Shown here piece after piece: positions 1 to 9,189 of a stretch of 64,000 nt of DNA (position 1 is its first letter; every line of letters begins with the position of its first letter). This DNA comes from Marsupella aquatica (lineage: Eukaryota > Marchantiophyta), in assembly GCA_973895155.1 (NCBI GenBank), contig OZ316897.1:12400001-12464000 (forward strand), read 5' to 3'. Below the pieces are notes generated by a model that was given only the letters and a program-made list of their open reading frames with translations, ran no database searches and had not been told where the DNA came from. The translations under genes were made by a program, and so were the position numbers.

Positions 1-61
1 ACTTCAATTCCTCAGTGGAGCTTCAACAACTTTTCAAGGACACTGTTTGACTGCCTATTCG

Positions 62-360
62 TAAACTCATGGGGCTTATTGTCACTTTCTTCCTCCCCGT
101 TTTTCCTTTGTTTTCCTCCTCTGGGATCCTATGTCCCTTTTTGTTCTTTTGCATTGTTGTGTATATTATGAATGAATATAGAAACTCATGATCGATCTCC
201 TTGTATGATTCTTTCTGTTCTTTGGCATTCTTATATGTAAACTCATGAGCTTCCTCTATGACGTTTTTGTTATATGGCATTGGTACTAATAAACTCATGA
301 TCTCCCCTGAATGACGCTGGTTGTTCTTTGGATTTGTTAGATATAAACTAATGACCTTTT
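62..360. repeat. Degenerate minisatellite, ~55-bp unit
   Basis: The motif AAACTCATG (last copy AAACTAATG) recurs at 62, 182, 239, 291 and 346, with T-rich spacers that share GTTCTTTGG. The spacing is 52-60 bp, or twice that between the first two. No coding signal is seen here; the open frame on the minus strand is a by-product of the repeat. Confidence 0.6.
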
Positions 361-479
361 TATTATCTATTGCGCTTGTTTTGAAAAACTTTCTTTAGTT
401 TATTTGGTCTTAAACAAATTCTCGTTAGAATATTCCATTTTGTGTTGCTTTTGTCATTTTTGGGCCACTTTTTGTGAAT

Positions 480-705
480 ACATAGACACCAGAAGAGGCA
501 GCAGGGCCGGGAGAGGGCAGGGAGGGTTGGGGAAAGTCTGGGACCCGGCCGGGAGGGGTTGGGAGAGTTGGGGACTGGGCTGGGGATGGTTCAGGAATTT
601 TTGGTCCCGGCTGGGGAATTTAAGGGAGTATTGGACAAATAGGCCATTTTTGAGCGGACAAGTTGTCATTTGATGTGTGGGACAAGTAGACATCTTGTCC
701 TAAAG
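480..705. repeat. G-rich foldback-type dispersed repeat, copy A
   Basis: A strongly G-skewed stretch (500-625) is followed by a distinctive tail with GGACAAAT, CCATTTTTGAGC and ACAAGTTGTC. The same order of motifs occurs in the same orientation at about 51250-51345. The tract at 509-526 (GGG AGA GGG CA GGG A GGG) fits a G-quadruplex pattern. I infer a non-autonomous, foldback-like transposon shared with copy B (50950-51345). The left boundary is uncertain. Confidence 0.5.
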
Positions 706-1004
706 TGAAAACCTGGGATGTTTCATAAGAATTTGTTTTGAGCTCTGGAATGTGTACTGGATGCTTTTGCACCTAACCAGTTCCTGAACAGTGACAGTTG
801 ATGAGCTTCTGAGCAGTGACCACCCTCTACAATGGGTAACAGGCCAGTTTTATGACGGAAATTTAAAGAGTATTATGCATGTCAAATAATACATTTGACA
901 AAGGTCCATCCGGGTTGCTGAAATCTACATGAGCATTTCAGCATACTTGAAGGTCCATTGGGGCTGGGATGACACATAACATGCCACAAGCTCACCACAA
1001 CATT

Positions 1005-1645
1005 TGTTCTCATCTTGACATATTTTATAATCTGGATGTTGGGCTCGATATCTTTTCCTCATCTTGACGTCTTTTCTCTCCTCAAAGTTGGGTTTGATAT
1101 TTTTGCCTCACCTTGACATCTTTTCTAACTTTGACATATTGTTTTCACCTCAACATCTTTTCTCTCTAGTTCAAAGTCTCTGTCTCTCCTCATCATTTTT
1201 TCTCACCACAATATTGTTTTCTCATCTTCACATATTTTTTATCATCTTGACATGTTTTCTCTCCTTGACAATTTTTTTCACTTTGATATCTTACTTTGGC
1301 CTCAAAATCTTTTTCTCCTCTACATTTTTCCTTACTTTTAGTCTTTTAGTCACCTTGATATATTTTTATCACCTTGATGTCCTTTGTGCAAAGCAGCTAC
1401 ATTGGGCATGTATTTTATCTTTCCTCACCTTGATATATTTTTATCACCTTGATGTCCTTTGTGCAAAGCATAGACATGGGGCATTATTTTTATCTTTTAC
1501 TCACCTTGATATATATTTATCACCTTGATGTCCTTTGCGCAAAGACATTGGGCATGTATTTTTATCTTTTCCTCACCTTGATATATTTTTATCACTTGAT
1601 GCCCTTTGTGCAAAGCGGAGACATTGGGCTGAGACATCTGGCTAG
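1005..1645. repeat. Minisatellite with four ~75-bp higher-order units
   Basis: From about 1005 the sequence is a degenerate array of CTCACCTTGACATCTTTTCT-like units. It resolves into four clear copies of a 72-76 bp unit starting at 1350, 1425, 1501 and 1573. Each begins TCACCTTGATATAT and contains GATGTCCTTTGTGCAAAG followed by an ATTGGGCATG-like end. Open frames across it simply translate the repeat (Phe/Leu/Ser-rich) and are not taken as genes. Confidence 0.8.
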
Positions 1646-2005
1646 TCATCCATAATTTAGAAGCTTTGAGACGCCCTGTTAAGATATGGCAAACTCGAAA
1701 TTCCGTAGCCAAAACGCTGGTGATCTGGACCCCAAACCTCACCGAGAAAAGTTTGAAACCCACTCTCGCAGGGTTTCATCAAGTCTTTCTATGGAGTACG
1801 AGTGCAGTGTTTATGGGTGCAGTGGGTTTAGTGGGTTTGAAGCGAATTTATCAGAGCTGCCATGCAATTCGTCATTGCGATCCTCTGCTTTGTAAGACTA
1901 TGTGTTGCTTTGGCATGAGGGTCGTCAGTGTCTGGGTGTTTCTCACAGCGGCTTCACATTGATCGATCGAAAAGCTCATTTTCATTCATCTGCTGAGGCA
2001 CAGAT

Positions 2006-3611
2006 ATGGCCTCTTCGGATGCACCGCCATTGAAGAAAAGGCTTGAAGCGTCGGAGAAAAGGCTGTCGATGACTCACCTCCCCTCGGATCCCTCTTCTCC
2101 TTCTCCTGTTCGCCCGACATTCGTAACACCTCCACGAGGTGAGAATTTGTGCCTTATGTTCGATAAGTATGCCAATGCTGTTCATTTGGAACTATAGTAA
2201 TCAACCTTTTCCTTTCGCCCTCACGATTGTATCCAAACTGGTCCCCTTCAAAGCTTAAGGGTAACTTATTCTCAAACCTCAGCCTGTGCATGGAAAGAAA
2301 CGATTGCGCCATTCTCGTTAGTCGCAGTGAAGCTTAGTGGGAGCGGTTTGGAGAATAGTTTAGTTGCAACAATCCTATCATGTGCGACGAAGTTGTTATA
2401 GGTACACTGAAATTGAGGAGAGTGATTGGATGAGGGTGGCTCAGTGAAGCCGATGGTTGTGGTGGACAGCAGTTCCCAGGCCGACTAAAATGAGAATTGG
2501 TACTTGCCTGGTCCTGTTGGAATGGAGGGCAGTCCACCAATTAGTTCACATATGATGAACTTGAGTTGAAGGAAACTGAAGTTTCTGGCGTCTGTAAGGT
2601 GACGAGGCATAGTTTCCTCGGTTAAAGCAGGGACAGCGATTGAAGCATCTGCTGAAGCTTAAGTAAATGGATGTCGAATCGTTCCTGCATCGTCTGCCTG
2701 ATATAGGCACGATGTATATCAAGCTTTGCAGCACATGTGGAGAAATTACGCCGAAGTTCTCATGGCAAGTTTCGGGTGGAACATGAGTGTGAATATGAAC
2801 CTTATCCACTGTCAGTTCTGATTACCAATCTCCAGCAGGTCGTCGACTTCAGTTCAACGAATGATAGCTGTTCCACAGCATCATGGTCATTTTAAGATAC
2901 TTTCTTAAGGAGATGAATGACGGAGTCTAGACGCTATCGTTTTAGAGTCCATTCAGACATCTCGTCAAACTTTGACGTGATCCTAGATTGTGTGATCAGG
3001 AACAATGAGGCCATGATGCTTCTCGTCTTCTTATAGCCGATCTTCACGGGGTAGCTCTGGCTGGTCAATGCTTAATCACGTTGGGTTTCTGTTATTCCCA
3101 GTGCCCTGCACGGTCGCCGGTTTCATTTTGGTCTAGATGCATTGTGGTGACTTTTTGCCTCGAAGGGCATCGTCCACTCTAAGCTATTTCTAAACCTTGG
3201 CCTTTTTTGTTGTTCCAGTGGTCGATTGCAAGAACCCAACATTTATTGGAGTACAAGGTGTCATGATAAGAGGAACATCGAAGACCTTTAGATGAATTAC
3301 CTCTAAAGACAAATTTGCAGGTTTGACTGCACCTCCGGAGAGCTGAATTTTTGGCAGCTTGGTTGTCTGCCAGAGTGCGCTTCGAGAAAATAATCGTGTG
3401 AAGGATGAATGGACAGAAGACGGCTCGAAAGAAACTTAGTTTGTTGATGAAGACGGTAAAGAGTACAGTCTTTTTAGAGTCATTCCTCTTCCAATCATGT
3501 TTCTTGGAACTGGGTTGTTCAATGCTGCAGTCTCCCCAGATCTGCCGGCTACATTTTGACGCCTGGTTTAGATCACGAAGTTTGATCAGCGTACGAGTTA
3601 GTCTTATGTGA
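2006..3611 (+). pseudogene. POP4: POP4/Rpp29-like RNase P/MRP subunit gene, damaged
   Basis: Rpp29/POP4 is a protein subunit of RNase P and RNase MRP, which process pre-tRNA and pre-rRNA. Conserved blocks appear in the family order. A basic N-terminus, KKRLEASEKRLS, starts at ATG 2006 and ends at a GTGAGA donor at 2139. A KKRLRHSR block lies near 2297-2320. YQALQHMWRNYAEVL lies near 2715-2760. RLLIADLHG lies near 3029-3055. From the acceptor at 3219, VDCKNPTFIGVQGVMIRG runs into SKTFR, then an in-frame TGA (3292-3294), then ITSKDKF. In human POP4 the block around this stop reads as one continuous segment (FKIITKEDRLK), so no intron explains it. The final block, VIPLP then SCFLELG (3474-3515), needs a one-base frame change. 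Seen: blocks, stop and shift. Inferred: recent pseudogene, or assembly error. No clean exon model could be built between 2139 and 2715. Confidence 0.55.
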
Positions 3612-3851
3612 GCTAATTTCCTAGTGTGCCTTGTAATCCTGGACTCTTGATAGTCTCTTTACATTGTTCAAGCCCCCATTGGGTTTCCGTGGACATTCTT
3701 TCATCGGTTCGTTTGTTCGTTCGTTCATTGGTTCATGTCACTTATTCAGTCGTCCTAAACTTGGAAAGCTCGGTGGCAGTTGATTGGTGCTTGAAGTCTA
3801 CGTCGACTGCCTCAAACGTGGTTTGCCCACTTAATTGATTGGACGGGCAAA

Positions 3852-5582
3852 ATGTTGAACGCAGCAGCATCAATTTTTCCGCCTCTGTATAAAGCAGGTT
3901 CGTTCGGTGGACGAGTGGGCTGGCGGTCATGTCCAGTGAAAAATGTGGGCAACAGTTTCTCATCTCTCCAAGGCTATGGTGATACGGCAGGCAACTATAA
4001 GTCACTGGGAGACCAGGATCCCAGTGCACCAAAAACAAAGACGAAGACTCGAAAGGGGAGGAAAGCTGAAGCAGCCACAAAGGGCTGGAACTCGAAGTTA
4101 ACCCTTAATTCCGTGTCATCTCAGGTTATGGGCCCTGGCGCGGCGACTCTTGTTCGTTATGTGCAAGAACAGACAGAGGTTGATGAAGTTTGGGCCGCCT
4201 TGGACACCTTGCCAGTGGTCCCCTCTGCTTGGGATGATATCTGTAATGTGGTGCTGGAGCTTCGTCGTCTACAGAGATGGCAACATGTCAGACAGGTCAT
4301 CGAGTGGGTGCTGGAGAGGAAGAGCTTCCGTGCAGATATTTCTTGTTACAACTACCTTATAGAGGCTTATGGCAGATGTGGCCAATACCTAGAAGCAGAA
4401 AACTTATTCAATAATTTAAAACCATCCTCTGTCGTGCCAAATGAGACCACATATTGTATGCTGATGGGCGCTTACTCCAGAGGCGGATATCATGGAAAGT
4501 CCGAGTTGCTATATGCTGAAATGAGAGGGAGAAAATTTTCTCCCGGATTGGAAACGTACAACATGTTGATTGACGTGCTGGGTAAAGCACGCAGACACAA
4601 GACAGCTGCACAAGTCTTTTTGGCGATGCAAAGAGCTGGTTGTGCTCCATCCGTCAGGACCTACACGACAATGATAAGCATTTATGGAAAGGCAAGGCTT
4701 CCAGACATGGCTGAGGATGTATTTCGGAATATGGCCACAGCCAATTGCCCACCTAGCCTCTTTACTCTGACAGCATTGATCAATGCATATGCTAAGGTAG
4801 GACACTGTGAGAAAGCTGAGCAAGTCTTTCAAGGAATAAAAGAGCTTGGCTTTGATCCGGATACCTACACCTACAATGCATTGATGGAAGCGTACAATCA
4901 GGCAGGCCATTCGTTGAGTTCTGCTAAAGTGTTCGATGCCATGGAGGAATCTGGAATTGAGCCAGACCACGTGTCATATAACATTCTCATAGATACTCTT
5001 GGACGGTCTGCTCTTATTGAAGATGCCGAAAGAATGTTTGCAAGAATGAAGCAGCGTGGTTTCAAACCTAATGTAAAATCGTACATGGTACTTCTGAAAG
5101 GGTATGTGAACGGAGGTCAGGTGACAAAAGCTGAAAAACTTGTGGAGGGGATGCAGAGAGAAGGCGTTCAAGTCGATACATTTGTGCAGAATTCTTTGCT
5201 GCATGCATATGGGATGTCAGGAAATTTTGACAAACTCGATTCCTTGATGCTCTCCATGAAGAACAGCTCTTGCCAGCCTGATATCTCTTCATATAACATC
5301 GTGATCAATGCCTACGCCCAAGCAGGCTTTATTGATAAAGCAAAATGCATTTTTGATTCCATACTGTCTGAAGGACTCGTACCAGACGTAACAACCTGGA
5401 CTTCTCTTATGAGTGCTTATGCAAGGAAGAAGCAGTTCAAGATGTGCTTGGCAGTTTTTGAGAGAATGAAAAGGGCTGCTTGTATCCCTGATGCCATTTC
5501 TTGGAGGGTTCTTCTTTCCTCCTGTTGTACACAAAAAGAGATCGAGGCTGCCAGGCGATCAGCTGGGGGCAGTCAACTGTAG
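3852..5582 (+). CDS. P-class pentatricopeptide repeat protein (At2g35130-like)
   Basis: Single-exon gene, 576 aa. The first ~50 residues lack a PPR signature and are rich in Ser, Gly and basic residues, consistent with an organelle targeting peptide. A WDDI motif near residue 128 opens the conserved part. It is followed by about twelve 35-aa PPR units of P type (for example YNYLIEAYGRCGQYLEAENL, TYNALMEAYNQAGHSLSSAK, VSYNILIDTLGRSALIEDAE, WTSLMSAYARKKQFKMCLAV). There is no E or DYW domain, so an editing role is unlikely. Order and wording match the Arabidopsis At2g35130 family from memory, including its WDDI start and C-terminal LLSSC. P-class PPRs bind single-stranded organelle RNA and affect its stability, splicing or translation; the target here is unknown. 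The ATG at 3852 is the first in frame. The frame is undamaged, unlike both neighbours. Confidence 0.93.
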   Translation: MLNAAASIFPPLYKAGSFGGRVGWRSCPVKNVGNSFSSLQGYGDTAGNYKSLGDQDPSAPKTKTKTRKGRKAEAATKGWNSKLTLNSVSSQVMGPGAATLVRYVQEQTEVDEVWAALDTLPVVPSAWDDICNVVLELRRLQRWQHVRQVIEWVLERKSFRADISCYNYLIEAYGRCGQYLEAENLFNNLKPSSVVPNETTYCMLMGAYSRGGYHGKSELLYAEMRGRKFSPGLETYNMLIDVLGKARRHKTAAQVFLAMQRAGCAPSVRTYTTMISIYGKARLPDMAEDVFRNMATANCPPSLFTLTALINAYAKVGHCEKAEQVFQGIKELGFDPDTYTYNALMEAYNQAGHSLSSAKVFDAMEESGIEPDHVSYNILIDTLGRSALIEDAERMFARMKQRGFKPNVKSYMVLLKGYVNGGQVTKAEKLVEGMQREGVQVDTFVQNSLLHAYGMSGNFDKLDSLMLSMKNSSCQPDISSYNIVINAYAQAGFIDKAKCIFDSILSEGLVPDVTTWTSLMSAYARKKQFKMCLAVFERMKRAACIPDAISWRVLLSSCCTQKEIEAARRSAGGSQL

Positions 5583-6264
5583 GGGTTCTTCTTGCCTGGA
5601 TCAGGCAATCAGCATGAAACAATGAAGAGTAGGGTTTCCAGTTTGTATTTGGCAGTTGCATTGTCTTCATTCATATGGCAACTCTGTCTCTGTTCAATCT
5701 CTTTGGGTCAGCCTCCATAGACATTGAAGTAGTATTAGGATCTAATATAACCAAACGCTGATTGAGAACCCTTGGAATCTTGTTAAGCGCTGCAGCTGAT
5801 TTGTACATTAAGTTAAAAATGCCTAGGCGACAAGTGAGTCTCTTACATTTGCTGCACCTCTCCCGGATCTTGTACGGATTATTAAAGTTTTCAGTAAACT
5901 TTGAATGGCACTCATGAAATGAGCTTGGGACCAGTTTGCGACGTAGCCACCTGCTTTAGTCTAACTCTAGAAGGGTGCCTCTAGGTGAGCGTTCAAACTA
6001 TGGTTCTAAGTGATCATCACGTTTTGTGCTCCTCCAGCAGGTTGTCCTTCAAATGGAACTCCTGATGCAGAACTAAGGGATCAAAGCTCCTTCAAATTGA
6101 CTCTAGACTATATCAAAGCTTTACCTGTGCGTTCTTTGGCCGCTGGATGAATCACACTTCTCAGCTCAGCTCTTGCAGTTTTGAACAGAATTTAGGGTTA
6201 ACAACTCTTGTCTGGTCTCATCTTCTTCAATGTGTTTGAGATCACTGTTACTTCCGTTGTGCAG
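5583..6264. other. 3' flank of the PPR gene, no gene seen
   Basis: This is AT-balanced DNA without an extended open frame. It probably holds the PPR 3' untranslated region and possibly lost 5' exons of the HCF173-like relic, but I could not recognise any of that gene's upstream blocks here. Confidence 0.4.
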
Positions 6265-6748
6265 GGTGTGGATTTTATTCTCGTATCTTGTGGTGGGGAA
6301 TAGAACAATCAAAACGGGAGAAACTAGTGGTCAAGCAGGTACCTTTCGTCATTCTTCTGAATTATATCATATTTTTTAGGACCAACCACTGTATTGGATT
6401 CTTGATGGCCATTGGTTGCTCATTTTGTTAAATTATCTCTTCAGGCGGGAGAGGCAGCACTGCGAAATTCTGGCCTGGGCTACACCATCATCAGACCAGG
6501 GCCTTCACAAGTTCTTCTGCTCCTCACAATCCTATATTCATTTTGAAGAAGTGATTCGAGCTGTGAGGAGAGTTCGGATTTGGTTAGCCGGGATCTTTGT
6601 ATAACGAGAGAGATTGTCAACATTTTGCACAAACTGAGTGGACAAAAGGCTCTTACTTTTTATCTAGGCACCGCAACAGTCAGGTCCATCTTTTGATCCC
6701 AGACCCGTCACTGTTGTTTAATGCCTACTCTGGAACATATGACTGTAC

Positions 6749-6806
6749 ATCCGGTAGATGCACGTGTCCGGTAGATGCACGTCGGTAGATCCGGTAGATG
6801 CACGTT
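6749..6806. repeat. Short tandem repeat inside the HCF173-like relic
   Basis: TCCGGTAGATGCACGT occurs three times, with a partial copy (CGGTAGAT) before the last. It lies where the family's coding sequence or an intron should be, between the GQKAL and ISCADV blocks. Confidence 0.75.
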
Positions 6807-6910
6807 CGACTGGTTCAATACTGGTCGGTTGTGGTTGCAATGCAGGCAATCAGCTGTGCAGATGTTGCTGATGTGTGTGGAAAATCTATTCATAATTCAA
6901 CGGCACGGAA

Positions 6911-6957
6911 CAAAAGCCTTGATATAAGCAGTATCTCAAAAGCCTTGATGTAAGCAG
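6911..6957. repeat. 26-bp tandem duplication across a splice donor
   Basis: CAAAAGCCTTGATATAAGCAG (6911) is repeated as CAAAAGCCTTGATGTAAGCAG (6937), 26 bp apart. The second copy keeps GAT|GTAAGC, a good donor; the first has AT in place of GT. The duplication is not a multiple of three, so using the second donor shifts the frame relative to the next exon. Confidence 0.7.
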
Positions 6958-7375
6958 ATGCGCAAAAAGCTGGCACGAATCATCAGAATTTCATTTCTTC
7001 AGGCTCTACACAAACACTCGAACCTTAGAAAGTTTCAATTTTTAGTTTGGCAGATAATGCATTTTCTCACCTGTGAGGTGATTTCTGAAAGTTTCTTCAA
7101 TAGCACTTGGAGGGTCTTCCTTCAGGCTGCTTGCGTTCCTTTATACCGCAGGTATGTTATGAGGATTCTGCAGAAGGACAACGGCTTTATGAGCTTGTAA
7201 GTGCTTTCCTACCATCACTGGTTTCACGTTTTGCTTCGACAGATTGTTTTTTCTTTCTTTTCAGTTTAGCTGCACATTGTCTAATCTATGGTGTTTTATA
7301 CAGGTGGCTCACCTTCAGGACAAGTCCAACTATTATTTGACGCCAGCATTAATTGCGTTGGAGAAGAACACGTAA

Positions 7376-8394
7376 GAGCGGAGTATAGTCAGACTAGTTG
7401 AGCCAAAACTATTTTGAATGGTACCATGGAGCGCGTAACTTAGGCTGATGTCCAATCAAATTTTAGTTATGAGGGAGAAATTGTAAATTCTCATTGCAGA
7501 AAGAAAGCCCATCCGCAGGTTCGCCAGTTGCTCTGTTCTCATATGTTTGGCTCTTCATCTTTTTGCCAATGCAAATAAAACGGAACCCAGTACTAGCGTT
7601 CACTGCATCCTAACAATCTCGGAGGTATCTTCATCTGCACCTCAGTTTTGTTCTTCGTTTCGTTTCGGGTGGGACATCGTCCTTAGAGTAGTCTCAAAAA
7701 TGCACGGTATTCAAACTTGCCTCGTGAGCTTGAGTTTGTACTTCCAAAATATACCCCTGAGTGTTCTCTTGAACCTCACTTAAATAATGCCTTTACCTTT
7801 TTACTTCTAAACAAAACTTCGCCTCAAATACTAAATCAGAGCCGGGGCTGAGCCCAGACCTTCAATACGACGAAGCTTCAGGCAATCGAGATCACCTAAT
7901 AATTCCTTTGGAAATGACGGACTGTGCGCTGCTCTCACTGTCTAGTCGGTTAGGAAGTTGCCACGCTTCTTCTGGTCCACTTTCCGCCAGACTTTTCCCA
8001 TGGCATGTATGCACACATCAGCTGAAATATGTGCTCTATCTATATAACTTGGGTTTGTGTGAAGTCACCTCACGGTACCGGCCTTCGCCAAATAGAATTG
8101 GGAGATATCTGAGCTTGGCGTCCAGTAATGCTTTGGAGTAAAAACGCAATTTAGTTGGGAATTTAAGAGAAGCAATTGCAACAACTGAAGAGCAGGGCTT
8201 AATTGCGAATGAGACATTCTCATGATGGGATATAAATTAGAGCAGGACATCTTGCTGTGGCCAATGAGACACATTCTTATAATGGGATAGACATTCTGAG
8301 TGCAAAAATACAGGACCCCTTTTGAATATAAAAAGCTGAAAATCTGGATTACCATGTATGATTTCCAGCTACGGTTCGTGCTCGTTTGCAACTG
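7376..8394. other. Gene-free stretch
   Basis: Only short open frames without recognisable motifs are present. It may include the 3' untranslated part of the HCF173-like relic. Nothing else is supported. Confidence 0.4.
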
Positions 8395-8494
8395 AGTAGA
8401 GAAAAAGATTAGCCGTGTCTCACGTCTGCATCTTGGAGACGATGTATTGCCAAGTAACTAAAGGTCAACGTACTCCATCGTTTGCACAAAATTC
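8395..8494. repeat. Exact 100-bp direct repeat, copy 1
   Basis: A 100-bp segment beginning AGTAGAGAAAAAGATTAGCC and ending TTTGCACAAAATTC is identical, read base by base, to 9090-9189. Flanking sequences do not match on either side. No open frame of note runs through both copies. Confidence 0.95.
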
Positions 8495-9089
8495 CGGAAA
8501 TCTATCTCCTGACTGTAATCTAGCCGGACATGAGCGGCATACTGACTTACAAGCTGACTTAACTCACATACTCCACAACAGTTATGAACAGTCGAGCTCG
8601 ACAAGCTCTGAGAATGTGATCGCCAAGTAGTTAGTACGTTAGTATGTTAGTACGTGATTCTGTCTTTCGACCAGGGAGCAGACTGAGTTTTTGTCAAGCC
8701 AGGACTATGCTTCCACTCAGTATGGCAACTTAGTTGGGTACAGCTGCTTCAAGCCGTTGTGCAATGAATTGCTTGAATTGGGTACGTTAGCAATGAATCG
8801 CTGGCGTCGACGGTTTAAGCAATTAGAAATGGGCGAGCAGCGAAATCCTCGGTGCTACGGCCATTCGTCATCCCGACCGCCTCGCCGACTTCATTTTGAG
8901 TACTGTACTTTGATTCTTCTTCCGTCACATGTCATAGATTGTTCCGGCTTTCCACACAGTCTCTATGATTGTGTCTAAATTCGTTACTGTCATGATTGTA
9001 TTGCTCGGAGCTCCAAATCCTCCAATGGCTCGATGCATGTTGTCTGTACGTTGGAGCCGGGGAGGAAGCAGGGCAGATGTTCCTCATTC
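8495..9089. other. 595-bp spacer between the 100-bp repeats
   Basis: Unique sequence with no recognisable gene. It includes a small TTAGTACG / TTAGTATG / TTAGTACG triplet near 8630-8655. Confidence 0.4.
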
Positions 9090-9189
9090 AGTAGAGAAAA
9101 AGATTAGCCGTGTCTCACGTCTGCATCTTGGAGACGATGTATTGCCAAGTAACTAAAGGTCAACGTACTCCATCGTTTGCACAAAATTC
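9090..9189. repeat. Exact 100-bp direct repeat, copy 2
   Basis: Identical to 8395-8494 and offset by 695 bp. Immediately outside the repeat the two loci diverge completely (CGGAAATC versus GTCGATGT on the right), so this is a sharply bounded duplication rather than a decayed long tandem. Confidence 0.95.

Larger units (their letters stand above)
6265..7375 (+). pseudogene. HCF173-like atypical SDR (CIA30 family), 3' exons only, decayed
   Basis: Conserved C-terminal blocks of the chloroplast HCF173/At4g18810 SDR family are present in order. GVDFILVSC sits at 6265-6291. GIEQSKREKLVVKQ follows at 6297-6338, out of frame with it by one base. AGEAALRNSGLGYTIIRPGP starts at 6445. GQKAL near 6640 is in a degraded context with indels. 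AISCADVADVCGKSIH and STARNKS lie at 6846-6918. VCYEDSAEGQRLYEL is an exon at 7152-7196. VAHLQDKSNYYLTPA continues to the TAA at 7373-7375. GT and AG sites border most blocks. The expected stretch after IIRPGP is unreadable, and short tandem repeats sit inside the gene. HCF173 promotes psbA translation in chloroplasts. No N-terminal SDR or CIA30 part was found upstream, so this looks like a truncated, frameshifted relic. Confidence 0.65.

Noticed and set aside
1064-1528. 154-codon Phe/Leu/Ser-rich open frame
   Set aside because: It is the translation of the minisatellite; repeats keep the frame open.
4509-4970. 153-codon open frame antisense to the PPR gene
   Set aside because: Fully overlaps the PPR coding sequence and has no recognisable motif; a shadow of the real gene.
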